Of a stretch of 64,000 nt of DNA, positions 53,925 through 63,143 are shown in pieces. The notes beneath the pieces are model-generated. The model was not told where the DNA came from, searched no databases, and was given only the letters and a program-made list of their open reading frames with translations. Numbering within the stretch: position 1 is the stretch's first letter; each line of letters opens with the position of its first letter. Position numbers and translations under genes: made by a program. This DNA comes from Acinetobacter lwoffii (lineage in GTDB: Bacteria > Pseudomonadota > Gammaproteobacteria > Pseudomonadales > Moraxellaceae), in assembly GCF_022967985.1 (NCBI RefSeq), contig NZ_JALJVC010000007.1, forward strand, positions 62,001-126,000, read 5' to 3'.

Positions 53925-53938
53925 ATAATACGTATTAT
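53925..53938. promoter_or_regulatory. Palindrome between LysE and Lrp genes, candidate operator
   Basis: ATAATACGTATTAT is a perfect 14-base palindrome, 23 bases upstream of the Lrp start and about 77 upstream of the LysE start, in a 112-base divergent region. Lrp/AsnC proteins bind short imperfect palindromes of AT-rich sequence, so this is a reasonable site for autoregulation and control of lysE. The AT richness raises the chance of coincidence. Confidence 0.5.
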
Positions 53939-53960
53939 TTTTCGAATATTATTCTAATTT

Positions 53961-54455
53961 ATGAAAATATCCACCAAGTCTGTACGGGTAAAACTTGATC
54001 GAATTGATAAAAATATCATTCGACATTTACAGGCCAATGGCCGTATTCAGAATAATGATCTGGCACGTGAAATCGGACTTTCGCCTTCGTCCTGTTTACG
54101 CCGGGTGAAATTACTGGAAGATGCAGGCGTTATTCAGAATTACACGACTATTGTCGACCAACAAAAAATTGGTTTTCAGCTGATTTTATTTTCGCGCATC
54201 TGGCTGGTCGGTCAGGATGCCGAAACCATTGATACCTTTATTGAGGCGATGAAAGAATTGCCGCAAGTGATGGAGTGCTACATTATTTTGGGGGAAAGTG
54301 ATGCGATGCTGAAAGTCGTGGTGCCTGATCTGGAAAGTTACCGGAAATTCCAGTCGACCCATTTGACCAAAAAAAATGGCATTACCAGTGTCAAAACGGA
54401 TTTACCCAGCCAGATTATTAAACAGAGTTTCCAGCTGCCTTTAGAAGATTTATAG
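53961..54455 (+). CDS. Lrp/AsnC family transcriptional regulator
   Basis: A 164-residue regulator. N-terminal winged helix-turn-helix LDRIDKNIIRHLQANGRIQN and DLAREIGLSPSSCLRRVKLL; C-terminal RAM (ligand-binding) domain from IGFQLILFSRIWLVG to YRKFQSTHLTK, with a GESDAMLKVVVPD motif typical of AsnC-type effector binding. It forms octamers or dimers in the family. Likely senses an amino acid and controls the divergent LysE exporter. The first 12 residues are a lysine-rich extension. Confidence 0.92.
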   Translation: MKISTKSVRVKLDRIDKNIIRHLQANGRIQNNDLAREIGLSPSSCLRRVKLLEDAGVIQNYTTIVDQQKIGFQLILFSRIWLVGQDAETIDTFIEAMKELPQVMECYIILGESDAMLKVVVPDLESYRKFQSTHLTKKNGITSVKTDLPSQIIKQSFQLPLEDL

Positions 54456-54568
54456 GCAAACTGATTTTAGACAACGACGCTATGTTCTTAATCTAAGATT
54501 TGCATAATCGTAGCTTGCTTAAACCATAACCTGTGCTGCAAGCGCATAGATTACAAGTTCTACTATAA

Positions 54569-54599
54569 GAAAAGGTTGCCTATAGAAGACAACCTTTTC
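54569..54599. terminator. Hairpin downstream of the Lrp gene
   Basis: GAAAAGGTTG/CAACCTTTTC 10-bp stem with an 11-base loop, 113 bases past the Lrp stop; symmetrical, so it may also serve the minus-strand gene at 54664. Confidence 0.6.
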
Positions 54600-54663
54600 C
54601 TCGTGAACAAAGCCAAACCACAGGACTGAATCTTATTATTATGCTGTGTGGATACTTCAGAAT

Positions 54664-55047
54664 TTACTCAGTTTCTTGTGCTAAAAAATCACGATGTACA
54701 TGGCTTAAATCTACCAGCTCATAGTCTGCCAATTCAAAAATTTGCCAAATTGCAATCGCATCTTCTTTTAAATCGACTGCCTGGGTCGCACGATTCGACA
54801 ATTGCCATTGCAAATCAGAAATCCATAAATAGTATTGTCCAGTCGCCGCATTAAAGGCCTGAACTTTTCCATCGGCATTAATCCCTTGAATGATGGCGCC
54901 TTCAGGTAAGGTCGCTTCAAGATTGGGTAAGCTAATTTCCACAAAATGCTTGATTTGTCGCAGACCATAACCCGCAAACATTTCTTTTTGAGCTTCACTT
55001 AACTGTGCATATTTTTGCTCAATATCTGCAATTACCAGTGTGTCCAT
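54664..55047 (-). CDS. Hypothetical soluble protein
   Basis: 127 residues, no family recognised. N-terminal helical part (VIADIEQKYAQLSEAQKEMF), middle strand-rich part (EGAIIQGINADGKVQAFNAA, YYLWISDLQWQLSNR), and an acidic tail ending in ELVDLSHVHRDFLAQ. No cysteines, membrane helix or signal peptide. A near-perfect Shine-Dalgarno (GGGAGGTGAT, 55048-55057) sits immediately before ATG 55047; the longer frame from 55059 would contain this site inside the gene, so I reject the upstream start. The strong ribosome site suggests good expression. No context clue to role. Confidence 0.75.
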   Translation of the reverse strand: MDTLVIADIEQKYAQLSEAQKEMFAGYGLRQIKHFVEISLPNLEATLPEGAIIQGINADGKVQAFNAATGQYYLWISDLQWQLSNRATQAVDLKEDAIAIWQIFELADYELVDLSHVHRDFLAQETE

Positions 55048-55057
55048 ATCACCTCCC
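55048..55057 (-). promoter_or_regulatory. Near-perfect Shine-Dalgarno that fixes a start codon
   Basis: GGGAGGTGAT on the minus strand, matching nearly the whole 16S anti-Shine-Dalgarno, directly precedes ATG 55047 and rules out the in-frame upstream ATG at 55059. Confidence 0.85.
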
Positions 55058-55278
55058 ATCGGTCAAATACTGAGACACTGCTCAGCAATATTTCATTTTA
55101 AATATTAAATACTAGTTATTGTTATACCTGAAATGGCGCATTTAACGAATAAGACAATAGTGAAATGCTTACGCGAACGCCAATGTTCAGTTCAATTCCA
55201 TTTTAAGGTTTATATATGAAAGTTTTGTGCCAAAAATACAATTTTCATGATTTTTATTCTTTAAAACTGGGCACATGA

Positions 55279-56214
55279 TCAATCTTCTTTATGCTGCGCA
55301 CGCGGATGGGCCTGATCATAAATCTGGGCCAGATGGTCAAAATCAACATGGGTATAAATTTGCGTGGTGGTTAAATTACTGTGTCCCAGCATTTCCTGCA
55401 CGGCTCGTAAGTCCCGGCTATTCGATAACATGTGACTCGCAAAACAATGTCTTAACAAATGCGGATGTAAATCTACATTCACGCCTGCGCGCTGCGCCTG
55501 AAACTTGACCCGATTTTCAATTTGTCGTGCACCGAGCGGATTGCCTTTCTGGGTAATAAATACATTCGCCTCCGGTACAAAATCGCCATTCCATAAGGGA
55601 TAGACTTGCAACCAAGCCATCACGCTGTCTTTGGCCTTGGAACCGAAAGGCACTATCCGGGTTTTATTGCCTTTACCAGTAATGCGTAATAACTGCCGGT
55701 TGAAATCAATATCTTTAATTCTCAGGCTTTGCAGTTCTGCCAGACGCAGCCCACTGGAATAAAGCAATTCTAACATCGCTTTGTCCCGGAGCCACATTTG
55801 CTGTTGTATTTCATTTTCAGGCGCAGGCTGATCAATAATTTGGTTGACGGTTTCAATATCTACCATGCCCGGCAAAGGACGCGATTGATGTTTTAACTGA
55901 AAATCATCCGCCGGATTAAAAGCCATATGCTGAGCCTGCTCGGCCCATTTCATAAACTGACGAATAGCCGAAAGCATACGTTGCAGGCTGCTAGGACTGA
56001 GCTGATGCTGTTCCACTTTTTCAGCCAGAAACTGGCGTAAATCGGTGGCTTCTACATCGTTTAAATTGAGCTGCTCACGCTGGCAAAACTCTAAAAAATC
56101 TGAGACATCACGTTCATAGGCTTGCAAGGTATGTTTGGACTGGTTTTGAATTTCACGTTCTTTCAGCCACATGTTAAGCAAGAGTTGAGGTGGGACAATC
56201 ACTGCTTGCTCCAT
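55279..56214 (-). CDS. xerC: Site-specific tyrosine recombinase XerC
   Basis: A 311-residue recombinase that with XerD resolves chromosome dimers at dif. N-terminal SAM-like domain (LQAYERDVSDFLEFCQ) and catalytic domain with Arg157 (LYSSGLRLAEL), Lys181 (TGKGNKTRIVPF), His252 and Arg255 (LHPHLLRHCFASHM), His278 (MLGHSNLTTTQ) and Tyr287 (IYTHVDFDHL). All six active-site residues are visible. The ATG abuts the stop of the upstream hydrolase gene. In Acinetobacter xerC sits near dapF and lysA, as here. XerD is not in the window. Confidence 0.94.
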   Translation of the reverse strand: MEQAVIVPPQLLLNMWLKEREIQNQSKHTLQAYERDVSDFLEFCQREQLNLNDVEATDLRQFLAEKVEQHQLSPSSLQRMLSAIRQFMKWAEQAQHMAFNPADDFQLKHQSRPLPGMVDIETVNQIIDQPAPENEIQQQMWLRDKAMLELLYSSGLRLAELQSLRIKDIDFNRQLLRITGKGNKTRIVPFGSKAKDSVMAWLQVYPLWNGDFVPEANVFITQKGNPLGARQIENRVKFQAQRAGVNVDLHPHLLRHCFASHMLSNSRDLRAVQEMLGHSNLTTTQIYTHVDFDHLAQIYDQAHPRAQHKED

Positions 56215-56820
56215 TTAGAGTTGCTCCAAATAATCTTGAATCAGCATTGCAACCTGATTTGCATGAGAATCGGCAAAGAAATGATCTCCACCTTGGATAA
56301 TATGCAATTTTGCATTTTTAAAAATTCCTGCCAAGTATTGTCCAAGCTGAACAGTACTTAAAGGATCATGATCGCCCCAGATCAGTAAGATCGGAATGTC
56401 AAGACTTTCAAGCTGAATGCGGCTAAATTCAGTTTGGTCTTGTACAAACCAGTCCGGTGCTGTTTTAAAATGTTCATGATAATCTGTTCGCCAGTCTGCA
56501 CAATGAAATGATTGCAAATTCAGGCCACCAGATGTCGCCAACAATACCAGTCCTTTGACTTTCTGTGGATGCTTAAGTACCAACCCAACGGCCAATACAC
56601 CACCCATAGACTGGGCAATCAGAATGGAATCATCCTCTATCTGCTTTTCCACGAATTCTTGCAAATCATGCAGATTTTGAATGGCCAAATTTGGTGCTAC
56701 GCCATCAAAGCTTGGATAGGCAATGACTTGCTGATCTGGATATTCGGTTAATGCTGCCTTTAATGGCTGCCAAAAGTGCTGGCTTCCTGAAGCACCCGGC
56801 AGGAACACAAGCTTATTCAT
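56215..56820 (-). CDS. Small alpha/beta hydrolase
   Basis: About 201 residues. The oxyanion loop LVFLPGASGSQHFWQPL, the nucleophile elbow LIAQSMGGVLAVGL (catalytic Ser at about residue 71), a conserved Asp in IWGDHDPLSTVQ and the catalytic His in QGGDHFFADSH form a complete triad. It resembles small thioesterase or esterase enzymes of the alpha/beta fold; no substrate is indicated. The frame opens with TTG (56829); ATG 56820 is preferred, with GAG just before. It adjoins xerC and shares its orientation; a terminator separates it from dapF. Confidence 0.88.
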   Translation of the reverse strand: MNKLVFLPGASGSQHFWQPLKAALTEYPDQQVIAYPSFDGVAPNLAIQNLHDLQEFVEKQIEDDSILIAQSMGGVLAVGLVLKHPQKVKGLVLLATSGGLNLQSFHCADWRTDYHEHFKTAPDWFVQDQTEFSRIQLESLDIPILLIWGDHDPLSTVQLGQYLAGIFKNAKLHIIQGGDHFFADSHANQVAMLIQDYLEQL

Positions 56821-56856
56821 CTCGGTCAAATTCTACGGTTTTTCCCATCCTAGCAT

Positions 56857-56889
56857 AAAAAAAGCACCATCGAAGACAGTGCTTTTTTC
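56857..56889 (-). terminator. Terminator of dapF
   Basis: AAAAAAGCAC/GTGCTTTTTT stem around about 12 bases, T run on the minus strand, 17 bases past the dapF stop. Confidence 0.8.
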
Positions 56890-56905
56890 TCAAGCGGAAC
56901 CAAGC

Positions 56906-57751
56906 TTAACCCTGGAAATAACGTAAATCCAGACGTCCTTCATATACGGTCGCCGTTGGTCCGGTCATCCAGACCACATCACCTTCTTTCCATTCAATTT
57001 GCAGCTTGCCGCCTGCCAGTTCAACTTCGACTTTACTCGACAGCAGACCACGACGCATACCTGAAATTGCGGCAGCACAGGCACCTGTACCACAAGCTAA
57101 GGTCTCGCCTACACCACGCTCGTACACACGTAAACGTGCATGTTTTTCATCAATAATCTGCATAAAGCCAGCATTGACTCGTGCCGGGAAGCGCGCATGT
57201 GATTCAACTTGTGGACCAATACGTGCGACATCAGCAGCGATCACATCCGGTACAATTGTCACCGCATGTGGATTCCCCATATTGACCACATCAATGGTCA
57301 GCTTTTCACCGCCAGCAAGATCGATGTCATACAGGCTCTCCGGCGCATCAGCTACAAATGGAATTTCCTGAGGCAAAAATTTTGGATAACCCATATTGAC
57401 CCGTACCCAACCATTCGCACCCAATTCCGGCTCTACAATACCAGATTTGGTTTGTACCTTGATTTTGGTTTTGGTCGTGAGCTGACGATCATGTACAAAT
57501 TTGGCAAAACAGCGCACGCCATTGCCACATTGTTCCACTTCTGAACCATTGGCATTAAAAATCCGATATTTAAAGTCTGCACTTAGGACATCGGGTGGCT
57601 CAACCACCAAGAGTTGATCAAAACCAATGCCGAAGTTACGATTGGCCAAACGCTGAATGGTCAAAGTGTCTAAATAAGCACGCTGGCTGATCAGGTCAAC
57701 CACCATAAAGTCATTGCCCAGACCATGCATCTTGGTAAATTCTAATAACAT
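56906..57751 (-). CDS. dapF: Diaminopimelate epimerase DapF
   Basis: A 281-residue enzyme converting LL- to meso-diaminopimelate, for lysine and peptidoglycan. The two catalytic cysteines lie in [17 protein letters not shown] (first half) and [16 protein letters not shown] (second half), the two pseudo-symmetric halves of the fold. N-terminus [20 protein letters not shown] is classic. Located 12 bases downstream of lysA on the same strand: lptM-lysA-dapF. Confidence 0.97.
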   Translation of the reverse strand: MLLEFTKMHGLGNDFMVVDLISQRAYLDTLTIQRLANRNFGIGFDQLLVVEPPDVLSADFKYRIFNANGSEVEQCGNGVRCFAKFVHDRQLTTKTKIKVQTKSGIVEPELGANGWVRVNMGYPKFLPQEIPFVADAPESLYDIDLAGGEKLTIDVVNMGNPHAVTIVPDVIAADVARIGPQVESHARFPARVNAGFMQIIDEKHARLRVYERGVGETLACGTGACAAAISGMRRGLLSSKVEVELAGGKLQIEWKEGDVVWMTGPTATVYEGRLDLRYFQG

Positions 57752-57763
57752 CCTGATTTATCC

Positions 57764-59008
57764 TTAAGGCAATAAACGCTCACGTTCCCAGAGTGATTCA
57801 ATCGTTTCACGTTCACGAATCAAATGCGCCTGATCAGCATCGACCATTACTTCAGCAGCACGGCCACGGCTGTTATAATTTGAACTCATCACAAAACCGT
57901 ATGCACCTGCGCCCAGCACAGCCAGCACATCATTTTCCTTGATCGCAAGCTCACGCTCTTTACCCAGAAAATCACCAGTTTCACAAATTGCACCCACCAC
58001 ATCCCATTCTTTCATTTCGACATCGGTACGAGGTGTAACAGATTGAATATCCATCCATGCTTCATATAACGCAGGGCGAATCAGGTCATTCATCGCTGCA
58101 TCAATGATTGCGAAATTACGGTGATTGGTTGGCTTGAGCAGATCCACTTTAGTCAGCAGCACACCTGCATTGGCAGAAATACTACGTCCCGGTTCCATAT
58201 ACACTTTCAAGCCCAATTTTTCTAAAGCTGGACGCAGCGCATTGGCATATTCTTCAACCGACGGCGGGGATTCATCTTTATACGTCACACCCAGACCACC
58301 ACCGATATCGATGTGTTTGAGGTGAATGCCCAGCTCTTTTAACTGGTCAATCATCACAATGACACGATCCAGTGCATCCACAAATGGCTGGGTTTCAGTC
58401 AGCTGTGAACCGATATGGCAGTCAATCCCGACCACATCCAGATTTGGCAATGACGCTGCATATTGATAAGTTTCAAACACGCTATCCGATGGAATACCGA
58501 ATTTATTTTCTTTTAAGCCGGTTGAAATATAAGGATGGGTTTTGGCATCGACATCCGGATTCACACGCAAGGAAATCGGCGCTTTGACATTCAATTCAGC
58601 CGCAACTTTCTGGATACGATCCAGCTCGGCATACGATTCGACGTTAAAGCAGGCAATCCCGACTTCTAAAGCTTTTTTGATATCCGCTTCAGTTTTACCC
58701 AGACCGGAAAATACAATTTTCGATGCATCACCACCGGCTTTCAGCACACGCGCCAATTCACCACCGGTCACAATATCAAAACCGGCACCCTGTTTGGCCA
58801 ATACATTCAATACCGCAAGATTAGAGTTGGACTTTACCGCAAAACAGATTTGATGGTGGATAAAATCAAAAGCACGATCCATATCTAAAAAATGCTTTTC
58901 CAAAGTGGCTTTAGAATAAACATAGAGTGGTGTGCCGAATTGCTCCGCGAGCTGTTGTAATGAACATTGCTCAGCGTGCAATACCCCATTAATGCGGGTG
59001 AAACTCAT
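57764..59008 (-). CDS. lysA: Diaminopimelate decarboxylase LysA
   Basis: A 414-residue PLP enzyme making lysine from meso-diaminopimelate. The PLP lysine lies in FAVKSNSNLAVLNVL; other motifs are HIGSQLTETQPFV (His and Ser), GGGLGVTYKDESPP, VYMEPGRSISANAG and the C-terminal CETGDFLGKERELA (catalytic Cys). The open frame extends 72 codons further upstream, but that stretch does not look like LysA; the family start is MSFTRINGVLHAEQ at ATG 59008, with AAAGGA about 12 bases upstream. Second in the lptM-lysA-dapF run. Confidence 0.96.
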   Translation of the reverse strand: MSFTRINGVLHAEQCSLQQLAEQFGTPLYVYSKATLEKHFLDMDRAFDFIHHQICFAVKSNSNLAVLNVLAKQGAGFDIVTGGELARVLKAGGDASKIVFSGLGKTEADIKKALEVGIACFNVESYAELDRIQKVAAELNVKAPISLRVNPDVDAKTHPYISTGLKENKFGIPSDSVFETYQYAASLPNLDVVGIDCHIGSQLTETQPFVDALDRVIVMIDQLKELGIHLKHIDIGGGLGVTYKDESPPSVEEYANALRPALEKLGLKVYMEPGRSISANAGVLLTKVDLLKPTNHRNFAIIDAAMNDLIRPALYEAWMDIQSVTPRTDVEMKEWDVVGAICETGDFLGKERELAIKENDVLAVLGAGAYGFVMSSNYNSRGRAAEVMVDADQAHLIRERETIESLWERERLLP

Positions 59009-59033
59009 AGAAGGTATCCTTTCTGTGAAAGCG

Positions 59034-59267
59034 TTATGGTGTGGTTTTAACGTCTGAATCGGTAGGTGCAGCAAACTGTTGTTGCACAGGTGCCTCGCGT
59101 TCTTCATCGGACGCTTTAGGCTCAGTTTCAGTATTTTTGTATAACAGATACTTGGCACGCTTGTCGTAATTCGGATCATTCGGCAAGTGCAAAGCACCTG
59201 ACTGTCCACAACCTGCAAGAGCAAGACCTGTCGCTAAGATACTGATGTAGCAAATGACTTGGCGCAT
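59034..59267 (-). CDS. lptM: LPS translocon maturation lipoprotein LptM (YifL-like)
   Basis: A 77-residue lipoprotein. Signal peptide MRQVICYISILATGLALAGC with lipidated Cys20; immediately after, GQSGALHLPNDP matches the CGxxGxLxxP pattern of LptM/YifL, which assists LptD-LptE assembly in the outer membrane. The rest is charged and disordered with many Glu, Pro and Thr. The frame opens 15 codons earlier; ATG 59267 with AGGTGG about seven bases upstream is the right start. 25 bases before lysA, the usual gene order in this group. Confidence 0.88.
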   Translation of the reverse strand: MRQVICYISILATGLALAGCGQSGALHLPNDPNYDKRAKYLLYKNTETEPKASDEEREAPVQQQFAAPTDSDVKTTP

Positions 59268-59355
59268 CTGACCACCTAATGTAATAGTTTCGATGAAGTA
59301 TAACGCGATCATTCGGCATGACCCAAGCGTTAAACGCTAGAGAGTATCTTTAGAC

Positions 59356-59389
59356 AAAAAAAAACGCCAGCAGATCGCTGACGTTTTTA
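59356..59389 (-). terminator. Terminator of the permease gene at 59400-60803
   Basis: AAAACG-(mismatch)-CAGC/GCTG-CGTTTT stem with a T run of eight on the minus strand, 11 bases past the permease stop. Confidence 0.7.
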
Positions 59390-59399
59390 TTGATAAGGT

Positions 59400-60803
59400 T
59401 TATTTATGTTTCTGTTTATAGAAACCAAAATATCCAATGATTAGCAGGACAAACCAGATCGGACTGATCATCAGTGCCTGGCGAGTATCCTCTTCCAGCG
59501 CCAAGACCACGATCATGCTCAGGAAGAAGATAATCACGATCCAACAGGTCACTAATCCACCTGGCAGCTTAAAGGTCGATTTAGCATGCAACTCTGGACG
59601 TGTTTTGTAATACACAATATAGCTCCAGATAATGATGATCCAGACACAAATAAACAGAATCGTGGATAAAGTCGTGGCCAAGGTAAAGGCCCGAACGGTA
59701 TCCGGAACAAAATACTGAAGTGCTGCACCCAGCAACAAACACACCGCAGAAAAATACAGGGCATTTGCAGGCACTGCGCGACGATTCAAGCGACCAAAAG
59801 CAACCGGTGCCTGCTCTTCACGCGACAGGCCAAACAGCATACGACTGGTTGAGAATACGCCACTGTTCATCGATGACATCACCGAGGACAATACCACCAG
59901 GTTCATGATAATCGCAGCCGCTGCAATGCCAGCCTGACTGAACAGGTTTACAAAGGGCGAAACATTCGGGTCAATCTGGTTCCATGGAGTTACTGACATC
60001 ACAATGAGCAGTGCCAATACATAGAAAATAATGATACGGATCGGAATAGAGTTCACCGCTTTTGGCAGGTTCTTTTCCGGATCTTTGGTTTCAGCCGCGG
60101 TAGTCCCCACCAGTTCCACCCCCACAAAGGCAAAGATGGCAATCTGGAAACCGGCCAGGAAGCCCATGGCACCCGTTGGGAACAAACCGCCATGCTCCCA
60201 GATATGACTAAAGGATGCGATCGTACCAACATCATTGGTAAAGCCAGTAAACACCATCCACAGACCAACAGCAATCAGCACCACAATGGCGATAATTTTG
60301 ACCAGGGCAAACCAGAATTCCATTTCACCAAACAGTTTTACCGTGACCAGATTCAGCCCCATGATAAACACAATCGCGGCAACACTGATCATGACGCCTT
60401 CTTCAGGGCTAAAGGGCAAGCCATTATTGAAGAATTGCAGATAGTAAATAATGGCTGACAGATCTGCGATCCCGATGGTGATCCAGCACAGCCAGTAGGT
60501 CCAGCCGACAAAGTATCCGGCCCAAGGCCCGATCAGATCCGTGGCAAAATCAATAAATGATTTATATTGTAAATTGGAGAGCAACAACTCACCCAATGCA
60601 CGCATCACCAGAAAGACCATAAAACCGATGATCATATAGATCACCAGAATCGAAGGACCTGCGAGACTGATGGTTTTACCCGAACCCATAAACAGGCCGG
60701 TTCCGATGGCGCCCCCAATGGCAATTAACTGTAGGTGCCGATTGGACAAACTCCGCTTTAATTCACCGTGCTCTGCCGACGAATTGTTATATTTTTCTGA
60801 CAT
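59400..60803 (-). CDS. Amino acid permease (APC superfamily, CycA-like)
   Basis: A 467-residue inner-membrane transporter with 12 helices. The AAT-family signature RHLQLIAIGGAIGTGLFMGS (residues about 22-41) and SLAGPSILVIYMIIGFMVF begin the APC core; GFQIAIFAFVGVELVGTTAA with ETKDPEKNLPKAVN (about 235-260) is the conserved loop. Family members of this length carry D-serine, D-alanine, glycine, proline or aromatic amino acids; the closest by look is CycA-type D-Ala/D-Ser/Gly uptake. Opposite strand to the AGCS transporter, sharing a divergent upstream region. Confidence 0.88.
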   Translation of the reverse strand: MSEKYNNSSAEHGELKRSLSNRHLQLIAIGGAIGTGLFMGSGKTISLAGPSILVIYMIIGFMVFLVMRALGELLLSNLQYKSFIDFATDLIGPWAGYFVGWTYWLCWITIGIADLSAIIYYLQFFNNGLPFSPEEGVMISVAAIVFIMGLNLVTVKLFGEMEFWFALVKIIAIVVLIAVGLWMVFTGFTNDVGTIASFSHIWEHGGLFPTGAMGFLAGFQIAIFAFVGVELVGTTAAETKDPEKNLPKAVNSIPIRIIIFYVLALLIVMSVTPWNQIDPNVSPFVNLFSQAGIAAAAIIMNLVVLSSVMSSMNSGVFSTSRMLFGLSREEQAPVAFGRLNRRAVPANALYFSAVCLLLGAALQYFVPDTVRAFTLATTLSTILFICVWIIIIWSYIVYYKTRPELHAKSTFKLPGGLVTCWIVIIFFLSMIVVLALEEDTRQALMISPIWFVLLIIGYFGFYKQKHK

Positions 60804-61122
60804 TATTAATTACAACTTTGAGTTTTACTCGCGACAAATTAACGTAAAAAATGCTGAATACAAAAATAAAATTTGCATCATTTGTATTTCCTGATTAATT
60901 GAAGAAGTTAATTTATTTTTCTTATATCGCTCTACGGTTACACTTCTGCTTTATTTTTGACCTGCGATATTCCAGTAATTTCTTGTCAAATTTTTAAAAC
61001 TGTGTAAAAAATAGAACACTATTCAGTCAATTTATGCATTCAGGATGAATGTATCTGGCATAGCAATTGCTTTTTAATCAATACCTCGAACTACACAGAC
61101 ATGGATCAATAAGAAGAATTTT
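60804..61122. promoter_or_regulatory. Divergent promoter region between two amino-acid transporters
   Basis: 319 AT-rich bases, no gene. It must drive the APC permease leftward and the AGCS symporter rightward. I could not assign boxes confidently. Confidence 0.35.
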
Positions 61123-62469
61123 ATGCAAAATTTACAAAGTTTAATGGAAACTTTAAGCGGCTGGGTCTGGGGCCCTTATATGCTGGTACTAATTGTTGGT
61201 ACCGGGATTTTCCTTACCTTCCGTTTATTGTTCTGGCAGTTCCGCATGTTGCCCCTAGCCTTCAAACAGGTCTTTGGCAAGCACCCTGACCATTCAGGGG
61301 ACATTTCCCAATTTGCTTCATTGATGACCGCACTCTCTGCCACGATTGGTACCGGTAACATTGCCGGCGTAGCCACTGCCTGTGTCCTCGGGGGTCCGGG
61401 CGCCGTGTTCTGGATGTGGATGACCGCCCTGTTTGGTATGGCCACCAAATATGGCGAAGGTGTTCTGGCAGTCAAATACCGAGTCAAAAATGAAAAAGGT
61501 GAAATGTCGGGTGGTCCGATGTACTACATCGAGCGTGGTCTGAAATGGAAATGGCTGGCACTGATTTTTGCCTTGTTCGGGACACTGGCTTCTTTTGGAA
61601 TCGGCAGTTCAGTACAGTCGAATACTGTAGCACTGGCGGTTGAAAACAGCTTGGGCATCGAAACCTGGATGACCGGTATCGTCATTACCGCCTTTTCAGC
61701 ACTGGTGATTCTTGGCGGAATTCAAACCATTTCTCGCGCTTCTTCAGTAATTGTTCCAGTTATGGCCCTGGGCTATGTTGCAGGGGGAGTGACGATTATC
61801 ATCAACAATCTGGAGTTAGTCGCTCCAGCCCTGAAAATGATCTTTACCTATGCCTTTACCGGTGAGGCTGCTGTAGGTGGTGCGATTGGCGCAGCGATTC
61901 GTTATGGTGTAGCGCGTGGAGTATTCTCCAACGAAGCCGGTATGGGTTCTGCACCGATTGCGGCCGCAGCAGCGAAAACCGATCATCCGGCGCGTCAAGG
62001 TCTGGTGTCTATGACTGGTACCTTTATTGATACGATTATCGTCTGTTCGATTACCGGTATTGTACTGGTGATGGGTTATATCATGGCCGGCAACTCATTC
62101 GGTGACCAGACCGGCGCAGTATTGACCATCAGCGCGTTTGACAAACTGTTGCCTGGGATCGGCGGCTGGATTGTGACCCTCGGGATTATTTTCTTTGCTT
62201 ATTCCACCATCTTGGGTTGGAGCTACTATGGCGAGAAATGTGCCACTTATTTGCTCGGTGAGAAGTTTGTGCTGCCCTATCGCATTATTTATATCGCTTC
62301 GGTATTTATTGGCTGTGTGGCGACCCTTGATCTGGTTTGGCTCTTCGCCGATACCTTTAATGGGCTCATGGCGGTTCCAAACTTAATTGCACTATTGCTT
62401 TTATCCGGAGTGATTGCCAAGGAATCGAAAAACTTTATTGCAAGACGTAAATCTGGTGAACTTTATTAA
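61123..62469 (+). CDS. Alanine/glycine:cation symporter (AGCS family)
   Basis: A 448-residue sodium- or proton-coupled uptake transporter for alanine, glycine or glutamine. Family blocks: FASLMTALSATIGTGNIAGV (residues about 65-84), GGPGAVFWMWMTALFGMATK, GGPMYYIERGLKWKWLA, the conserved GVARGVFSNEAGMGSAPIAA (about 263-282) and FFAYSTILGWSYYGEKC. The LeuT-type fold has about 11 helices. Length is typical of the shorter AGCS members. ATG 61123 follows a weak purine-rich ribosome site. Divergent from an APC permease, suggesting a shared amino-acid uptake locus. Confidence 0.93.
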   Translation: MQNLQSLMETLSGWVWGPYMLVLIVGTGIFLTFRLLFWQFRMLPLAFKQVFGKHPDHSGDISQFASLMTALSATIGTGNIAGVATACVLGGPGAVFWMWMTALFGMATKYGEGVLAVKYRVKNEKGEMSGGPMYYIERGLKWKWLALIFALFGTLASFGIGSSVQSNTVALAVENSLGIETWMTGIVITAFSALVILGGIQTISRASSVIVPVMALGYVAGGVTIIINNLELVAPALKMIFTYAFTGEAAVGGAIGAAIRYGVARGVFSNEAGMGSAPIAAAAAKTDHPARQGLVSMTGTFIDTIIVCSITGIVLVMGYIMAGNSFGDQTGAVLTISAFDKLLPGIGGWIVTLGIIFFAYSTILGWSYYGEKCATYLLGEKFVLPYRIIYIASVFIGCVATLDLVWLFADTFNGLMAVPNLIALLLLSGVIAKESKNFIARRKSGELY

Positions 62470-62507
62470 TTGATAAGCTATTTAATTACTCAACTTAAAT
62501 AGTAAAG

Positions 62508-62530
62508 AGCCACGTCAATCGTGGCTTTTT
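62508..62530. terminator. Terminator after the AGCS symporter
   Basis: AGCCACG-TCAAT-CGTGGCT then TTTT, 38 bases past the stop; lies between convergent genes. Confidence 0.85.
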
Positions 62531-62564
62531 CTGCTTAATCTTTTCCATTTTTCATTATGAAAAT

Positions 62565-62969
62565 TTAGCAACGCAAACCACCCCATTGTGGTACTTTGCT
62601 ATCAGACTCGAGTTCAAGCGCCAGAGCCAAAGAAAGAACAAAAAACAGAATCCCGTCAATTTTCATATTGCCCTGATCATCTTCCAGATACTCACTCAGT
62701 TTTTGGTAGGCTTTATGCTGCAGATCAAAAGGTACATCCAGATAAAGTCCACCCGAATATACCTCGCTACGCACGCTTGGCTCAATGCCCAAACAAGGCA
62801 TATAACGGATATTTTGTTGCTCTAACCAGCCGATAAACTGTTGCCGAGCCGAATTGGTATCCTGATCAGAATGTACATAATCTTCAAAATGCACAAACAG
62901 CACATCACGGTTTTTTTCACGTGCGATCGCATCAATATGTTTCAGCAATTGTGACAAGATCTGTTCCAT
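62565..62969 (-). CDS. Hypothetical protein (134 aa)
   Basis: 134 residues, no family recognised. Helical N-terminus (QILSQLLKHIDAIAREK), a strand (NRDVLFVHFEDYVHSDQD), an acidic mid-section, and a C-terminal hydrophobic stretch (DGILFFVLSLALALELESDS) that could be a buried helix or strand rather than a membrane span. Two cysteines (in YMPCLG and near the end). ATG 62969 is the only in-frame start near the 5' end. Lies alone between the AGCS gene and radA. Function unknown. Confidence 0.65.
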   Translation of the reverse strand: MEQILSQLLKHIDAIAREKNRDVLFVHFEDYVHSDQDTNSARQQFIGWLEQQNIRYMPCLGIEPSVRSEVYSGGLYLDVPFDLQHKAYQKLSEYLEDDQGNMKIDGILFFVLSLALALELESDSKVPQWGGLRC

Positions 62970-63143
62970 TCCAGCATAACAAGACGGGCATTATAGACGG
63001 CGTTACCGTACAGTATTCAAATCAGCATAAATAAAAACGACAAGCCTTGTCGTAAAAACCATGAATTTTCAGGTGAAAGGCTTGGTTTTCGATTACATTC
63101 ACCGCTATGCTGTCAGTCAATTTCAATCGCTTCATCTTAAAAT

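Noticed and set aside
55279-56214. XerC considered as a phage or transposon integrase
   Set aside because: Length, active-site layout and the dapF-lysA neighbourhood match chromosomal XerC; there are no phage or att-like signs nearby.
59009-59224. Longer LysA start 72 codons upstream
   Set aside because: The extra N-terminal stretch has no similarity to LysA, overlaps the lptM gene, and the family start with a ribosome site is at 59008.
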